A stretch of 35,407 nucleotides of DNA, taken from the NCBI RefSeq assembly GCF_001949145.1, contig NW_019091372.1, positions 1,601,167-1,636,573 of the forward strand. Direction: 5' to 3'. This document shows positions 22,901-30,902 of the stretch, piece after piece. The notes under the pieces were generated by a model. That model did no database searches. It saw only the letters and a program-made list of their open reading frames with translations, and was not told the origin of the DNA. Within the stretch, counting starts at the first letter, position 1, and the number at the start of each line of letters is the position of its first letter. The stretch comes from Acanthaster planci. Lineage: Eukaryota; Echinodermata; Asteroidea; Valvatida; Acanthasteridae. A program made the translations under genes and the position numbers.

Positions 22901-25900
22901 AATCAATTACCAATCTGCAGTTGTAATCATCAGCTTTGTTCTACAGTTTAATTTTTTTATCGTCTCCCTTGCTCCCGGAGTACAATTACTTTCTGCATTG
23001 TCTCTTCTACAAGGCCATCTTCCCGAGTGCCTAACCGACTGCCTTGCATTGTCACTGGTCTTGCTTCATGTACCAGTATTGCCATTCTTGTCAACTGTGA
23101 TTGCTCTTTCCATTTCCATCGAGGCCATCATCATCATATTTCATCTTTGTCATCAATGTCGTCATCTTCGTCTCCATGTTTATCATCTTCATTGTCATCG
23201 TCATCGCATCACCCTCCCTTTCTTCCCATTTCAGCCATTTTCCCCATGATATTTTTTTTCATCTGTACTTGTACCTGTTCATTTGCTGCGGTAATCTTGA
23301 AGACGTGCGGTTTCAGGTATCACATGGTGACATTCACAGTGTTTGTCAGGGGATTTTGCTTTTCCCTCTGATAGTTTACAGCAGGTGAAGAGGTAGAAGA
23401 TTTCACCTGTGGTGGGGTTTATTGAGGCATATACAGATCGTATTTAAGGGTAAAAATTCCAGAAATCAGGGGTCCATTTTTGTGTGTGTCCCTGTCACAT
23501 CTAGGATGTGATTTTGTATTAAAGTTCAGAACACATTTTCTAATTTCCAAGAGTGAGTGATTAATGCAAATGACCTGCCAAACAAAGTGATAGTTTGAAA
23601 TCAATTCTGGTGACTTTTCCATGTCAAATAACAAAGGTCAGATGTAACAGGGACACAAAAATGTCACACTTTTGGACCCCTAATTTCTGGAATTACCCTC
23701 AACTCAGCGTTCCATAGTAACTTGATGTTACACCCTCCTGGTTTTTGCAACACTTGGCCAAATTTCTGGAACATGTTGCCAAATTTACGTTAAATTGTAA
23801 TCAAAGATTTGGCAACATAACGAGTTGAGGAATATTGACATCTTGCAGCAGTGGATCCATTGTAGCCTTTAATGTGATTTTCCGGGAGGCAGGGTTGCTC
23901 ACACTGGAAGGTGGAGGAATATTCAAGCACATCTTTTATTGAGGGGGGCCCTTGAATCGACTCTGTTGGTTTTTGGCTCCTTCCTGGAGGATTTTTGCAG
24001 ATTTAAGGAGGGTGAATATTTGGTTGCTTTACTTGATGCGGGGCGTAGTAGCTGTTGACAGCACAGTATACCTGTGCATGGAATTTGCCATGAGGTCACA
24101 CTCAATTTTGAATGATTCGGATTCAGAAAGATCCCGACAAAAGGTGCTAAAGGAGTCACCGGTCTTGGAACTCACTTGAGGGAATAGGAGGTCAAGGAGA
24201 GATTGACAAGTTTGAATCGGACAGAGCATGCTTTCACCTCCACTTCTGTTATCTTTATTTTCCTGTGTGATACCTTTATAGCCTTATGAAGCAGGGCGGG
24301 AAGTCATGCTGTGGACAAACCACCGAGTGATGGAGTGGCTCAGGACGGTGGACCTGTCCGAGTACGCCCCCAACCTCAGGGGCAGTGGCATCCATGGGGC
24401 TCTCATGGTAAGCAACAGAGGTCTTTATCAGTGTTGTAGTTGGCACCTTTTGGGACCGTCACAAGACCCCCACAAGACCATCACAAGACCCCCACAAGAC
24501 CATCACAAAACCTCACAAAATCAACATGAGACCGTCACAAGACCTCCACAAGACCCTCACAAGACCATCACAAAACCTCACAAAAATCAACATGAGACCG
24601 TCACAAGACCTCACAAGACCCCCACAAGACCATCACAAAACCTCACAAAATCAACATGAGACCGTCACAAGACCTTCACAAGACCCCCACAAGACCTTCA
24701 CAAGACCCCCACAAGACCATCACAAAACCTCACAAAATCAACATGAGACCGTCACAAGACCTCCAGTCTGAATTCAAGTCACAGTGTTTTCAAATGAACT
24801 GCAAAGAAGCATTCCTTTGTCATTGTACACCCTGTTAATACTTGTGACTGGTCCTTAGTCTGGTCTTGTGAACGGTCTTGACTACGACACTGGTAGTGGA
24901 GTACTACATAGGTACTTCACTAGTTATCCCAGGTAATTTCCACATACATTCTCCACCAACAATGGGTGAACAATAAAGAAGGAAGGGCTTTACAGAGTAT
25001 TTGAATAGAATGTAGTTCATGTTAAGGCTGGAGTACTTGCAAAGTACTCGAGTCAGTTGTGAATCCATATGAAGTACTCCACTTCAACCCTGGCCTTCAT
25101 ATGACCACCAGAACCGTTAAGGCTGCCTGGCGTTGGGTAGTAAGACTGCATTCCCAGTGGGTATTCAGTGGTTATGACTAAGGTTTTTGCTGTTGGTATG
25201 CTGCACAGAACGGCCGTAGCTCGAGGTAGCAACTGAGAATGCCAAATTGGGTGGTTAGTATCATCCATATCCCTTGTTATCCAGGTCCTAGAGCCGCGCT
25301 TCACAGCAGAGACCCTGGCCACCACCCTCTGCATCCCCAATGCCAAGTCGCTCCTCAGGAGGCACCTCAGCACCCACTTTGTCTCCCTGGTGGGCGGCCA
25401 GATCCAGGCCCAGAAGCGGGAGACGGAGAAGTCCTCCAACTTTGTCCCACTCAGCGCTCTCTCCAAAGTCAAGGTGGGCAGCCTTTGAGGCTTGTTATAG
25501 AACACACAAGTATTGCAAAGATATGGGAGACTACAGACCTTTATCCTAATGCGGCCATGTTTGTCTTGTTTCCTGTAGACCTGTTTGCAATAGCAATACA
25601 ACTTCACATATTGATGAAAGGGAACAGACTAGCTTTTCTGTCCAGCTTCAATTTGGTTACATCGCCTTGAATGGTAGAAAAGCAAGATGGCTGCCCCATG
25701 ATAGAGGTCAATTCTGTCCTATGTGGCTCACTAGGCTGGTGTTTATTTGTTTTTCCTTTGGACTAACCGGGTGAAGATATTTCTGTTCCCTGCTCTACGT
25801 GTCATGTCAATCAATTACACACTAGCTGTGGTACCTGTTTATGCACCTGGCTGAAGAGTTGTAAGATGGGGTAAAGTAGCTTGCTTAAGGACACAACATT

Positions 25901-27296
25901 TGGCCAACAGCTGATCACGTCACACTACCCGCATGTACCCACTATTTGCTCTTTGCATGCTGCTGCCATAGGCTCGCGGAGCCTCGATCTCGATCTTTAC
26001 AATAGCCGGTTCAGTGTCGTTTGGTAATTCTGCGCGTGCCGCATCAGCTCTTGAACAGCGCGATTGGATAAAATTTGGAAAGCTGCGTTGATGCGATTCT
26101 ACAAGCTGTCGGATTGAGGCTCTTAATGCGTGCGGCGGCAGCATGCAAAGAGCGAATGAAGCCACACCTTCCTGCACAAACTGCTCAGGTGATCTGCAAG
26201 GGCAGTGGTGATTGGCGAGTAAAACAAGAAAAATATTTTGAGACCTAAGAAATCAAAATTTATTTGCTGCCTTCAAGACAACTTTAAAAACTACAGTGAT
26301 CAAAACCTCAGGTTTTCCGTTTCTGCCTGCAGCCCAAAAAGCGGCCCTTTGGTGGTCGCCCCAAAAAGAAAGGCATGGAAGAAGAGGACTACGTGTGCCC
26401 CATGAACCTGGAACTGCCCCCGGGGCTGCAAGGGGTGCAGAACGGGACCAAGCCATCCCCGAGCTATCGGGTGGAGGTGCGGAGTGCCGGCAAGGTGCAC
26501 CGGCAGGGAGACGAGGTAGGTCTGGCCGGAAAGGCAATCTCGGTGTTCTCTTGACCAGAAGGTCGTGAAGTAATGAGTGATGTTCACTTAAGTCATATTT
26601 GGTGTGCCTCATGACCTTCAAGTTAAAATCTGACCATGTAACTCCAAAGGTGATTATCTCTGCAGCTAAAAAAGATCATGGTCAAAGCATCAATAAATGT
26701 TGTTATAAGAGAAATGATTATCTTGAATGTTTTTTTTTTCAGACAAGTGCTAGCTCCCCCGACTCGGCTGATGGCACCCCTCCCAGTCAGATTGGTGTCT
26801 ACTCTGAAGAGATCAACACCCTCACGGTGAGGCATCAGACCCTAATTATGCTAGTGTTGTGGTTACTTGACAAGCACTTAGCATTAGTACCTATTACTAG
26901 TACTTCACTTCAGTACTCAGCATTAGCACTCAGTACTAGTACTCAACACTAGTACTTGGAACTAGTATTTTTACAACTAACAATGGGTGAACAACAGACG
27001 AATGTTTGCTACAGTGTGGATAAACAGATTTAGACTCCCTTAAACTTGAGTGCTAGTGATGTACTTTTCAAAAGTTGTAGAGTACTTTTGAACTAACCGT
27101 GAGTGCATGTAAAGTACTTGACTGCAACACTGCTTGACAAGTGCTTGAATGCCACTCAGTAACACAGCACAACCCAAGATGTACGAATCAGCATTTTGAA
27201 AAATGTGGTAATGAACAGACTCAACTGGTTTTCTTTTTTTTTACTCAGAACATGTTGAACGACGACCAGGCGGAAAATGGTGGCACCAACGTTTGA
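7787..27296 (+). CDS. PPFIBP1: Liprin-beta (PPFIBP1/2 orthologue), 19 visible exons, 5' end missing
   Basis: Scaffold of the liprin family. Vertebrate liprin-beta binds liprin-alpha, LAR-type phosphatase complexes and the cortical KANK/LL5-beta/ELKS assembly at focal adhesions and synapses. Nineteen exons join with matching phases to 834 codons and a stop. Order (visible numbering): coiled coil about 1-165, including ALEVEKLKRAVETLLAAN and DKKIEDL; serine/proline-rich linker about 170-350; the conserved SFGRGLFKVRGSKKTSSAPNL block near 355-376; KKKGGIKKLFGKLKRSNS near 410-426; FRATAGPRLGW; SAM1 about 470-537, SAM2 about 548-615 and SAM3 about 634-704; then EDYVCPM and the QIGVYSEEINTLT tail. 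Every block matches vertebrate liprin-beta in order. The N-terminal part of the family is absent from the window. Vertebrates have two paralogues (PPFIBP1, PPFIBP2); an invertebrate would be expected to have one, so the symbol is by orthology class. Confidence 0.95.
8300..8362 (+). CDS. PPFIBP1: Liprin-beta coiled-coil exon (21 residues)
   Basis: 63 bp, phase 0-0, between a long pyrimidine tract plus cag and donor GTATGT. Encodes SLVEEKQMESSEMSLKYQQSQ, rich in E, Q and K as expected of the coiled coil. Confidence 0.8.
9394..9456 (+). CDS. PPFIBP1: Liprin-beta coiled-coil exon (21 residues)
   Basis: 63 bp, phase 0-0, acceptor ggttctcacag, donor GTGAGG. Encodes GKISELQTESNSWQEKYMQGQ, matching in style and position the EQKWESL region of vertebrate liprin-beta. 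Confidence 0.8.
10073..10135 (+). CDS. PPFIBP1: Probable liprin-beta coiled-coil exon (21 residues)
   Basis: 63 bp, phase 0-0, acceptor accactag, donor GTAAGT. Encodes VKLVRTQSECAEIKCRLRQCS. It has the same length and phase as the two preceding exons and helical, charged composition, but the acceptor has a poor pyrimidine tract and the homology is weak, so this call is less certain than its neighbours. Confidence 0.65.
10269..10292. repeat. TTGG microsatellite
   Basis: Six consecutive TTGG units, intronic. Open frames crossing it are compositional. Confidence 0.85.
11590..11638 (+). CDS. PPFIBP1: Liprin-beta coiled-coil exon (49 bp)
   Basis: Acceptor gttttatag, weak donor GTTTGT, phase 0 in and phase 1 out. 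Encodes AENERLHMAKSRESDH plus one base, which joins the next exon to give HALEVEKLKRAV. Confidence 0.75.
12156..12217 (+). CDS. PPFIBP1: Liprin-beta coiled-coil exon (conserved KLKRAVETLLAAN)
   Basis: 62 bp, acceptor atttcgtag, donor GTAAAT, phase 1 in and 0 out. The KLKRAVETLLAANHEK sequence closely matches MKKAVESLMAANEEK of the vertebrate proteins and fixes the frame of the short exons before it. Confidence 0.92.
12708..12908 (+). CDS. PPFIBP1: Liprin-beta exon: end of coiled coil and start of Ser-rich linker
   Basis: 201 bp, phase 0-0, acceptor tttcctcacag, donor GTCAGC (non-consensus at +3). Begins DKKIEDLKKTI, matching DRKIEDLRQCL of vertebrates, then an S/T/E-rich region with likely phosphorylation sites. 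Confidence 0.9.
12974..13113. repeat. Minisatellite, about four copies of a 37-40 bp unit
   Basis: The unit 'ttgatttctgtaaataga' plus 'catggtttctaat' starts near 12976, 13013, 13053 and 13093. It lies wholly within the intron between the exons ending at 12908 and starting at 13166. Confidence 0.8.
13166..13375 (+). CDS. PPFIBP1: Liprin-beta linker exon (KRRSASLEDIK)
   Basis: 210 bp, phase 0-0, acceptor gatgacag, donor GTGGGT. Encodes an S/T/P-rich linker ending in LLKRRSASLEDIKPAAMTVT. The RRSASL site looks like a basophilic-kinase target and sits where vertebrates have a SSSLGNLK motif. An inner GCAG|GTAGGG at 13265/13266 resembles a donor but would shift the frame of the next exon. Confidence 0.85.
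14017..14302 (+). CDS. PPFIBP1: Liprin-beta linker exon with conserved GRGLFKVR...SAPNL motif
   Basis: 286 bp, acceptor ctttcctttcag, donor GTGAGG, phase 0 in and 1 out. The first half is Pro/Ala/Gln/Ser-rich low complexity, probably disordered and species-specific. The end, SFGRGLFKVRGSKKTSSAPN, matches the vertebrate SFGRGFFKIKSNKRTASAPN block, a strong family marker. Confidence 0.93.
15487..15690. repeat. Foldback (inverted-repeat) element, arms about 90 bp
   Basis: The left arm (about 15487-15576) contains gtgcgccaccaagagtttgc and ends at aatctgtcga. The right arm (about 15598-15690) is its reverse complement with a few mismatches, starting tcgacagatt and containing gcaaactcttggtggcgcac. 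The loop is about 21 bp. The inner 66 bp of each arm match best. Consistent with a non-autonomous foldback/MITE-like element; no clear target-site duplication was found. Confidence 0.85.
16726..16965. repeat. Short imperfect repeats around CATATTCA-N-AGGGGAGGG
   Basis: catattcaaaagaggaaggg (16726), catattcatcaggggagg (16809), catattcacaagagagg (16878) and catattcaataaggggaggg (16940) are spaced 62-83 bp apart in direct orientation. Origin unknown. Confidence 0.5.
17687..17819 (+). CDS. PPFIBP1: Liprin-beta exon with KKKGGIKKLFGK motif
   Basis: 133 bp, acceptor gaccacag, donor GTGAGC, phase 1 in and 2 out. Encodes STESDGEDIVRRNRKVNFSD and ends RRKKKGGIKKLFGK, the conserved basic motif before SAM1 (vertebrate KKKSRGIMKLFGK). 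A TGA overlaps the donor, so an unspliced transcript would end here. Confidence 0.92.
18286..18423 (+). CDS. PPFIBP1: Liprin-beta exon with ATAGPRLGW motif
   Basis: 138 bp, acceptor tttcattgtcag, donor GTGAGA, phase 2-2. Encodes LKRSNSASLTFEDEEEEDVP and FRRGGRFRATAGPRLGW, matching LRRSQSTTF and GGTRATAGPRLGW in vertebrates. A run of acidic residues separates them. Confidence 0.93.
18580..18690. repeat. Degenerate GATGGA/GAGGACT short tandem repeats
   Basis: Repeated 'tgaggactggtgatgga', 'gaggacttctgatgga' and 'gaggacttgtgatgga' segments about 25-35 bp apart, within the intron before the SAM1 exon. Confidence 0.65.
18797..18947 (+). CDS. PPFIBP1: Liprin-beta exon: SAM1, first part
   Basis: 151 bp, preceded by a poly-T tract and gcag, donor GTAAGA, phase 2 in and 0 out. 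Encodes DIDAPFAKWEGDQVAAWLHE and onwards through GLGQYM and ATLLKASPLDLER. This is the start of the first sterile alpha motif, a helical protein-protein interaction domain. Confidence 0.96.
19055..19735. repeat. Large minisatellite with a 150-bp higher-order repeat
   Basis: About 680 bp built from degenerate units such as 'ttatgattgatttatgattg' and 'acttctgatgactta'. A longer block repeats exactly one period apart: 'gctgatgacttatgattagc' starts at 19391 and again at 19541, and the 150 bp following each are nearly identical. Lies between the two SAM1 exons; no effect on the reading frame. Confidence 0.9.
19778..19978 (+). CDS. PPFIBP1: Liprin-beta exon: end of SAM1 and start of SAM2
   Basis: 201 bp, acceptor gttctcttag, donor GTAAGG, phase 0-0. 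Encodes ELGVRNVLHRKKLQLALQAM, GSEE, then HNWVTRWLDDVGLPQYK and DGRMLHYLTV. These are nearly residue-for-residue the vertebrate SAM1-SAM2 junction. Confidence 0.97.
20689..20811 (+). CDS. PPFIBP1: Liprin-beta exon: end of SAM2
   Basis: 123 bp, acceptor ctgtttcag, donor GTAAGT, phase 0-0. Encodes DDLLLMRVTSGMHHVSIMRG and ends NFQPNCLRRRPTDE, matching NFEPNCLRRRPSDE of vertebrates. Confidence 0.97.
20812..24281 (+). other. 3.5-kb liprin-beta intron
   Basis: Largest intron within the visible gene, between the SAM2 and SAM3 exons, whose phases match directly. Contains a CAT/GTC-rich simple sequence at about 23125-23205. No further exon, RNA gene or intact transposon was recognised. Confidence 0.7.
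23125..23205. repeat. CAT/GTC-rich simple sequence
   Basis: Interrupted catcat/gtcatc triplets (for example catcatcatcat and gtcatcgtcatcgcatc). Open reading frames across it are compositional. Confidence 0.7.
24282..24407 (+). CDS. PPFIBP1: Liprin-beta exon: SAM3, first part
   Basis: 126 bp, acceptor cctttatag, donor GTAAGC, phase 0-0. Encodes WTNHRVMEWLRTVDLSEYAP and NLRGSGIHGALM, closely matching vertebrate SAM3. The frame stays open into the intron, across a tandem repeat. Confidence 0.96.
24455..24770. repeat. Minisatellite of ACAAGACC units with a TCAACATGAG spacer
   Basis: Basic 12-13 bp units (acaagaccatc, acaagaccccc) are grouped into larger blocks, each ending in cacaaaatcaacatgagaccgtc. 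The tcaacatgag marker occurs at 24521, 24587, 24651 and 24738. Sits just downstream of the SAM3 exon donor. Confidence 0.9.
24860..25100. repeat. Dispersed intronic repeat, copy 1 (AGTACT-rich)
   Basis: Contains 'aacaatgggtgaacaa' at about 24958, surrounded by many agtact/actagt motifs and 'gactacgacactggt'. A related copy lies at 26860-27135 in a later intron. Confidence 0.6.
25285..25473 (+). CDS. PPFIBP1: Liprin-beta exon: end of SAM3
   Basis: 189 bp, acceptor cttgttatccag, donor GTGGGC, phase 0-0. Encodes VLEPRFTAETLATTLCIPNA and KSLLRRHLSTHF, the C-terminal helices of SAM3, then a charged linker ending LSALSKVK. Confidence 0.96.
25944..26157. mobile_element. Short MITE-like element with about 24-bp terminal inverted repeats
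   Basis: atttgctctttgcatgctgc at 25944 is mirrored by gcagcatgcaaagagcgaat ending at 26157 (22 of 24 positions match). The 214-bp element encodes nothing and lies in the intron after the SAM3 exon. Superfamily not assignable; no unambiguous target-site duplication was seen. Confidence 0.7.
26333..26515 (+). CDS. PPFIBP1: Liprin-beta exon: C-terminal region with EEDYVCPM motif
   Basis: 183 bp, acceptor tctgcctgcag, donor GTAGGT, phase 0-0. Encodes PKKRPFGGRPKKKGMEEEDY then VCPMNLELPPG, matching the KKKQEDGEEYVCPMEL segment of vertebrates. The basic cluster at the start could act in membrane or nuclear targeting, but that is speculative. Confidence 0.94.
26743..26826 (+). CDS. PPFIBP1: Liprin-beta exon: QIGVYSEEINTLT
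   Basis: 84 bp, preceded by a poly-T tract and cag, donor GTGAGG, phase 0-0. SQIGVYSEEINTLT matches the vertebrate RQIGAFSEGINNLT. Confidence 0.93.
26860..27135. repeat. Dispersed intronic repeat, copy 2 (AGTACT-rich)
   Basis: Many tagtac/agtact motifs plus 'aacaatgggtgaacaa' at about 26980 and 'gtacttgactgcaacactg' at about 27115. Related to the 24860-25100 copy. Confidence 0.6.
27249..27296 (+). CDS. PPFIBP1: Liprin-beta last coding exon with stop
   Basis: Acceptor tttttttactcag, phase 0. Encodes NMLNDDQAENGGTNV and TGA (27294-27296). It begins where vertebrates read HMLKEDD, but the tail is shorter than theirs (15 residues against about 30). Confidence 0.92.
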   Translation, partial: NMLNDDQAENGGTNV

Positions 27297-27376
27297 ACGA
27301 CACATCAGGGAAACAAGACGTAAAAATCATAACTTCAGCAGGATTCATAGCAACACACTGGGCTTCCAACTGGAAA

Positions 27377-27382
27377 AATAAA
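27377..27382 (+). terminator. Candidate proximal poly(A) signal AATAAA of liprin-beta
   Basis: AATAAA 81 bp after the stop codon. Whether it is used cannot be told from sequence. Confidence 0.35.
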
Positions 27383-29706
27383 TATTTATGCGGGAATCTG
27401 TACAGTTCTGGAGTTTCTACATTGACTGATGCAACTTCATTTTGTTGGTTCGGTTGCTACAATCTGACCCGCTCTTCTCTCAACCCCTTCAAAGGAAGGC
27501 ATCGCCAAGTCGGTCGAATGTCTGTAACTTCTATCCAGTTTTGTTTCTGACTGAGAACAGCCCCGACTACCAGGATGGAGTAAGTTAACTAATTATTTAT
27601 ACTTGGTGTGCAGTGATGGGCATTCTTTGTTACTAGAAGAAATTCCTGTCTCTTTTGAGCTTGCCAGGGCTAAAGACTGCCCTCTTTAGCCTACGCACGG
27701 AGCATATAGCAGGTCTAAGACTTGTGAAGAACAAGGTGGTGACATTTCTTGTTTCACAACTCTTGGGGTGGCTCCACATACTCAGTTTGTAAATTGCAAA
27801 AAGCCGAGATACCGAGAAGTGATCTTGACGCACAGATTCAACACAAGAAATACTTCAGCCGAGCAGCAGGAGGCAAAATAGATTTCTCAGGTAAGACTTT
27901 CCGTTGTCCCTGGTGTCTCACACAATGTGCACAAAAGTGAACTGTTCTTTTTTTCAACCGCGTTGGAAGTCGCTGATCTTTGTGTTGAGTTGGGAGGCCT
28001 TGAAGCAGGAGTTGGACCATTTTGATTTCAAGAAGTCGGATAAGTATGAATGAACTTTATGCAAGTCAGTTGTACAATAATGGATGTGAAATATCCACTG
28101 TAAATTTTTTTCATCATTTTGATCAGTCAGCACTGTATTTAGCACAACTTAAGCAACTTTCATTTGGCCTTATCTAGTGTAATTTATCCTACCTTCACCG
28201 TGACTCGTGTAAAATACCATTTTTTGTACATTATTTGCAGCATTAATGATTTTTATTTAGATCGCGCTCTGTAATGGCTTTTTAACCTTAACCTTTTTTA
28301 GACTCTGTGTAGCTTTAATCTTGAACAGCGTAATGAAAAAAATGGAAAAGGAGCTGGGCAGAGTAGAATTATTAAAAACATTTTTAAAAAATTGTTTGCT
28401 GTTTTTCTTCAGGAAAAATGTGCACAGTTAATGCTTAAAAGGCAGAAACTGGATGTCCAAACAGACAGTAGATTTACATACACTGATTCAGTGCTAGCCT
28501 TTGAATTTCATATTTTCGAAATGTTACTTTGAGGAAAATCTCCAAGTTATAGTTACAAATGTTAATAGGATTGAGCTTTTAACGTTGGTTTTCACAAGCC
28601 GAGATGCAGTCTGTCAGTATTTGGCAGCACTCGTTTTAGACTATGCACCGAGTTTTGCAATGTTGGACATTTTCGCGGACCCTTTTGGAAATGTCTGTGT
28701 ATGCGTGACTGCTCGAGAAAGATTTTTTTTAGGAATTTTCCCAATCTCCCAAATTCTGGGGTCAGACTTTTTAGAGATATTGCTGTTTGTGTTTCATAAA
28801 AGCACAAATGTATCAGTTCATTAGGTACTTTTTATCCATTTTTACATCAAAGGAAACTGATACTTTTTCTATACCAAGTTTACATGTACTTCCAGTGCAA
28901 CTGTTTTTAATGGGTTAGACTTTTTAAAAAACAAATTTCTTCCAAAAGAATTGATGTGTGTTCGTGCTTTATCAAAATAAGGACCAAGTTTGAAAACGGC
29001 ATTCTGGGCTTTCAGTATTGAGAGAGGGGAAACCTTATCAATACATAATACAGTGCACATGTTGACATTGATATTAAAGTATGCTTTTTTATGTCGTAAA
29101 ACAATTTTCACACAATTATAAAGCAGCATTGAATACAGATTTAAAAACAAACAAACCATGAATGTAAATACACGCAAATAATTAGAGGCAATCCTGAAAT
29201 GCAGAAACACTGGACTTGTTCCTTATTTTGATAGACCAGGTTGAAGACATGTCATTTTTATGGAGGGCTTGCACAGCTGCCATCTTGGAGGCCAAAAGTT
29301 TTCAGTGGAACAAAACAACAGCCCTGCAAGATGGCTGTCATGCAAAGCCTTCATTTATTTTTATGTATCATTGGTTAAGACGCACCAAAGGACCTCTTGC
29401 ATCTTGAACATTTTGCCAATACAATGCTTCATAAACAGGGTTCAACTTTACAGTTATTTCTATTTTTGTCAGCATTCGTCTATGAGCCATCTATTTTTGG
29501 ACGTCATCTTTTTGAGCATGTTAACTGGGTTTTTTTTGTAATCGCTGCAACGTGCATGGGTGTAAAGTTTTCTCAAGACCTGTTTAACCTGACGTGAGCA
29601 TAAGTTGCTCAATTTGTAACATTTTGCCTTCATTGGTCAGTTGATTGGTACAGACTACAGCATTTGTGACCTGTCACCACAAAATGAGCTTGAATTGCTA
29701 TTTTTA

Positions 29707-29712
29707 AATAAA
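29707..29712 (+). terminator. Candidate distal poly(A) signal AATAAA
   Basis: AATAAA about 2.4 kb after the liprin-beta stop, in an AT-rich region. Would give a long 3' UTR, as is common for this gene family. Unproven. Confidence 0.3.
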
Positions 29713-30504
29713 CTTTTAGCAGAAAAAGAGCTTTCCAATGGCATTACACTTGGGGTAAAAAAAAAAAGGTGATGAGATATTCTGGCGGCTAGGCCCTCTT
29801 GTTTCCGACGATTGTTTTAACATTGCTGACTGGCCACAAATAATGCAATTGTCAAAATTGGAAAGAAAAATGACATTTTCAAGTCTCTGATCCTGCAACA
29901 GAACTTGGAATTTAAACAGAACAAGGGTTAACTTTTTCCAAAAATACAAACACCCCAAAATGACCCCCCCTTCTGTTTTTGACTTCAAACCATTGTGATA
30001 GGGAAAAAGTGGAGTGCACCTTTAGGCACATTTTGAGTGTGGTCGCTATGACTTTTCACCATAGCACGTCAGAAGTCTTACGCCAGATTCCCAGGAAAGA
30101 CCAAAAGTACACGTACTTGTCCTTCCTAATGAACTCTGAAATTTTCACTCAAATGGTACAACAAATATAAAAACAGTATCGTACATTTTGACAAGACCTT
30201 GACTGAACGCATTGCCAAACTTGTAACTTTCTAACCTTAGTTGTTGTATAAAAAAAATTTAAAAATGTAGAAATCCTACTGATGCAAATACTGTACAGGA
30301 ACCTTTGTGATGAATGCCCTTAAGACTTGTCTATTGTACTTCTGTACCTCACAAACTAAACTGTTCTTTTTTTGTATGTAAATACATAATCTGTGAAAGA
30401 GGAAAAGGTTTCAATGGTGTGGTGATTACTCCACAGATGTGTCCCATGATTGGTATGCTTTGGAAGGGGGAGCCCTTCATTTGGCATCGAGACCGGTGTT
30501 TTAA

Positions 30505-30902
30505 CCCCTTCTCGGCGGGAATTTCTTTCCGAAAGCCAACTCCAAGAATTCCAACCTCGCTTGGCCACGAAGGCCACCTGCTAAACCGCAAATTCTCGGT
30601 TTGTGGCCCAGCCTGCTCTGAAAGCTTTGACTTACACAGTGAAAAGGCTGATTGTTCGGTGGCATGCGGCTCTACTCAAGCTTCCACATTCCCATTGCCT
30701 CTTTTCAAAGTGGGGAGTATTGTGAAGCTGGTATTTATGGTCCAAATTCGGTCTTTTCATTTCTGGGCTACACACAAAGACCAATTATCATATACACAAG
30801 AGCCAGGGTCTGCCTTCTTTCACCGTGTTCGCTCGAGCATGGGCTGAGAATAATAGCTGAAAATTTTTATGGCATGTTTTAACGCGTCCCGGCGTAAAGG
30901 GG
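30505..30902. mobile_element. piggyBac-like MITE flanked by TTAA
   Basis: TTAA at 30501-30504 and at 30903-30906 flank a 398-bp segment. Its ends are inverted repeats, ccccttctcggcggga on the left and the reverse complement of tcccggcgtaaagggg on the right (13 of 16 match). TTAA duplication plus CCC termini are hallmarks of the piggyBac superfamily. No transposase inside, so non-autonomous. Confidence 0.75.

Noticed and set aside
24455-24770. CRISPR-like array of regular short repeats
   Set aside because: The units are 12-13 bp, back to back, with no unique spacers of constant length, inside a eukaryotic intron. It is a minisatellite.
30314-30847. 177-residue plus-strand open frame in the 3' region
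   Set aside because: Runs across the piggyBac-like MITE, shows no domain and has no codon bias. It would lie downstream of the liprin-beta stop.
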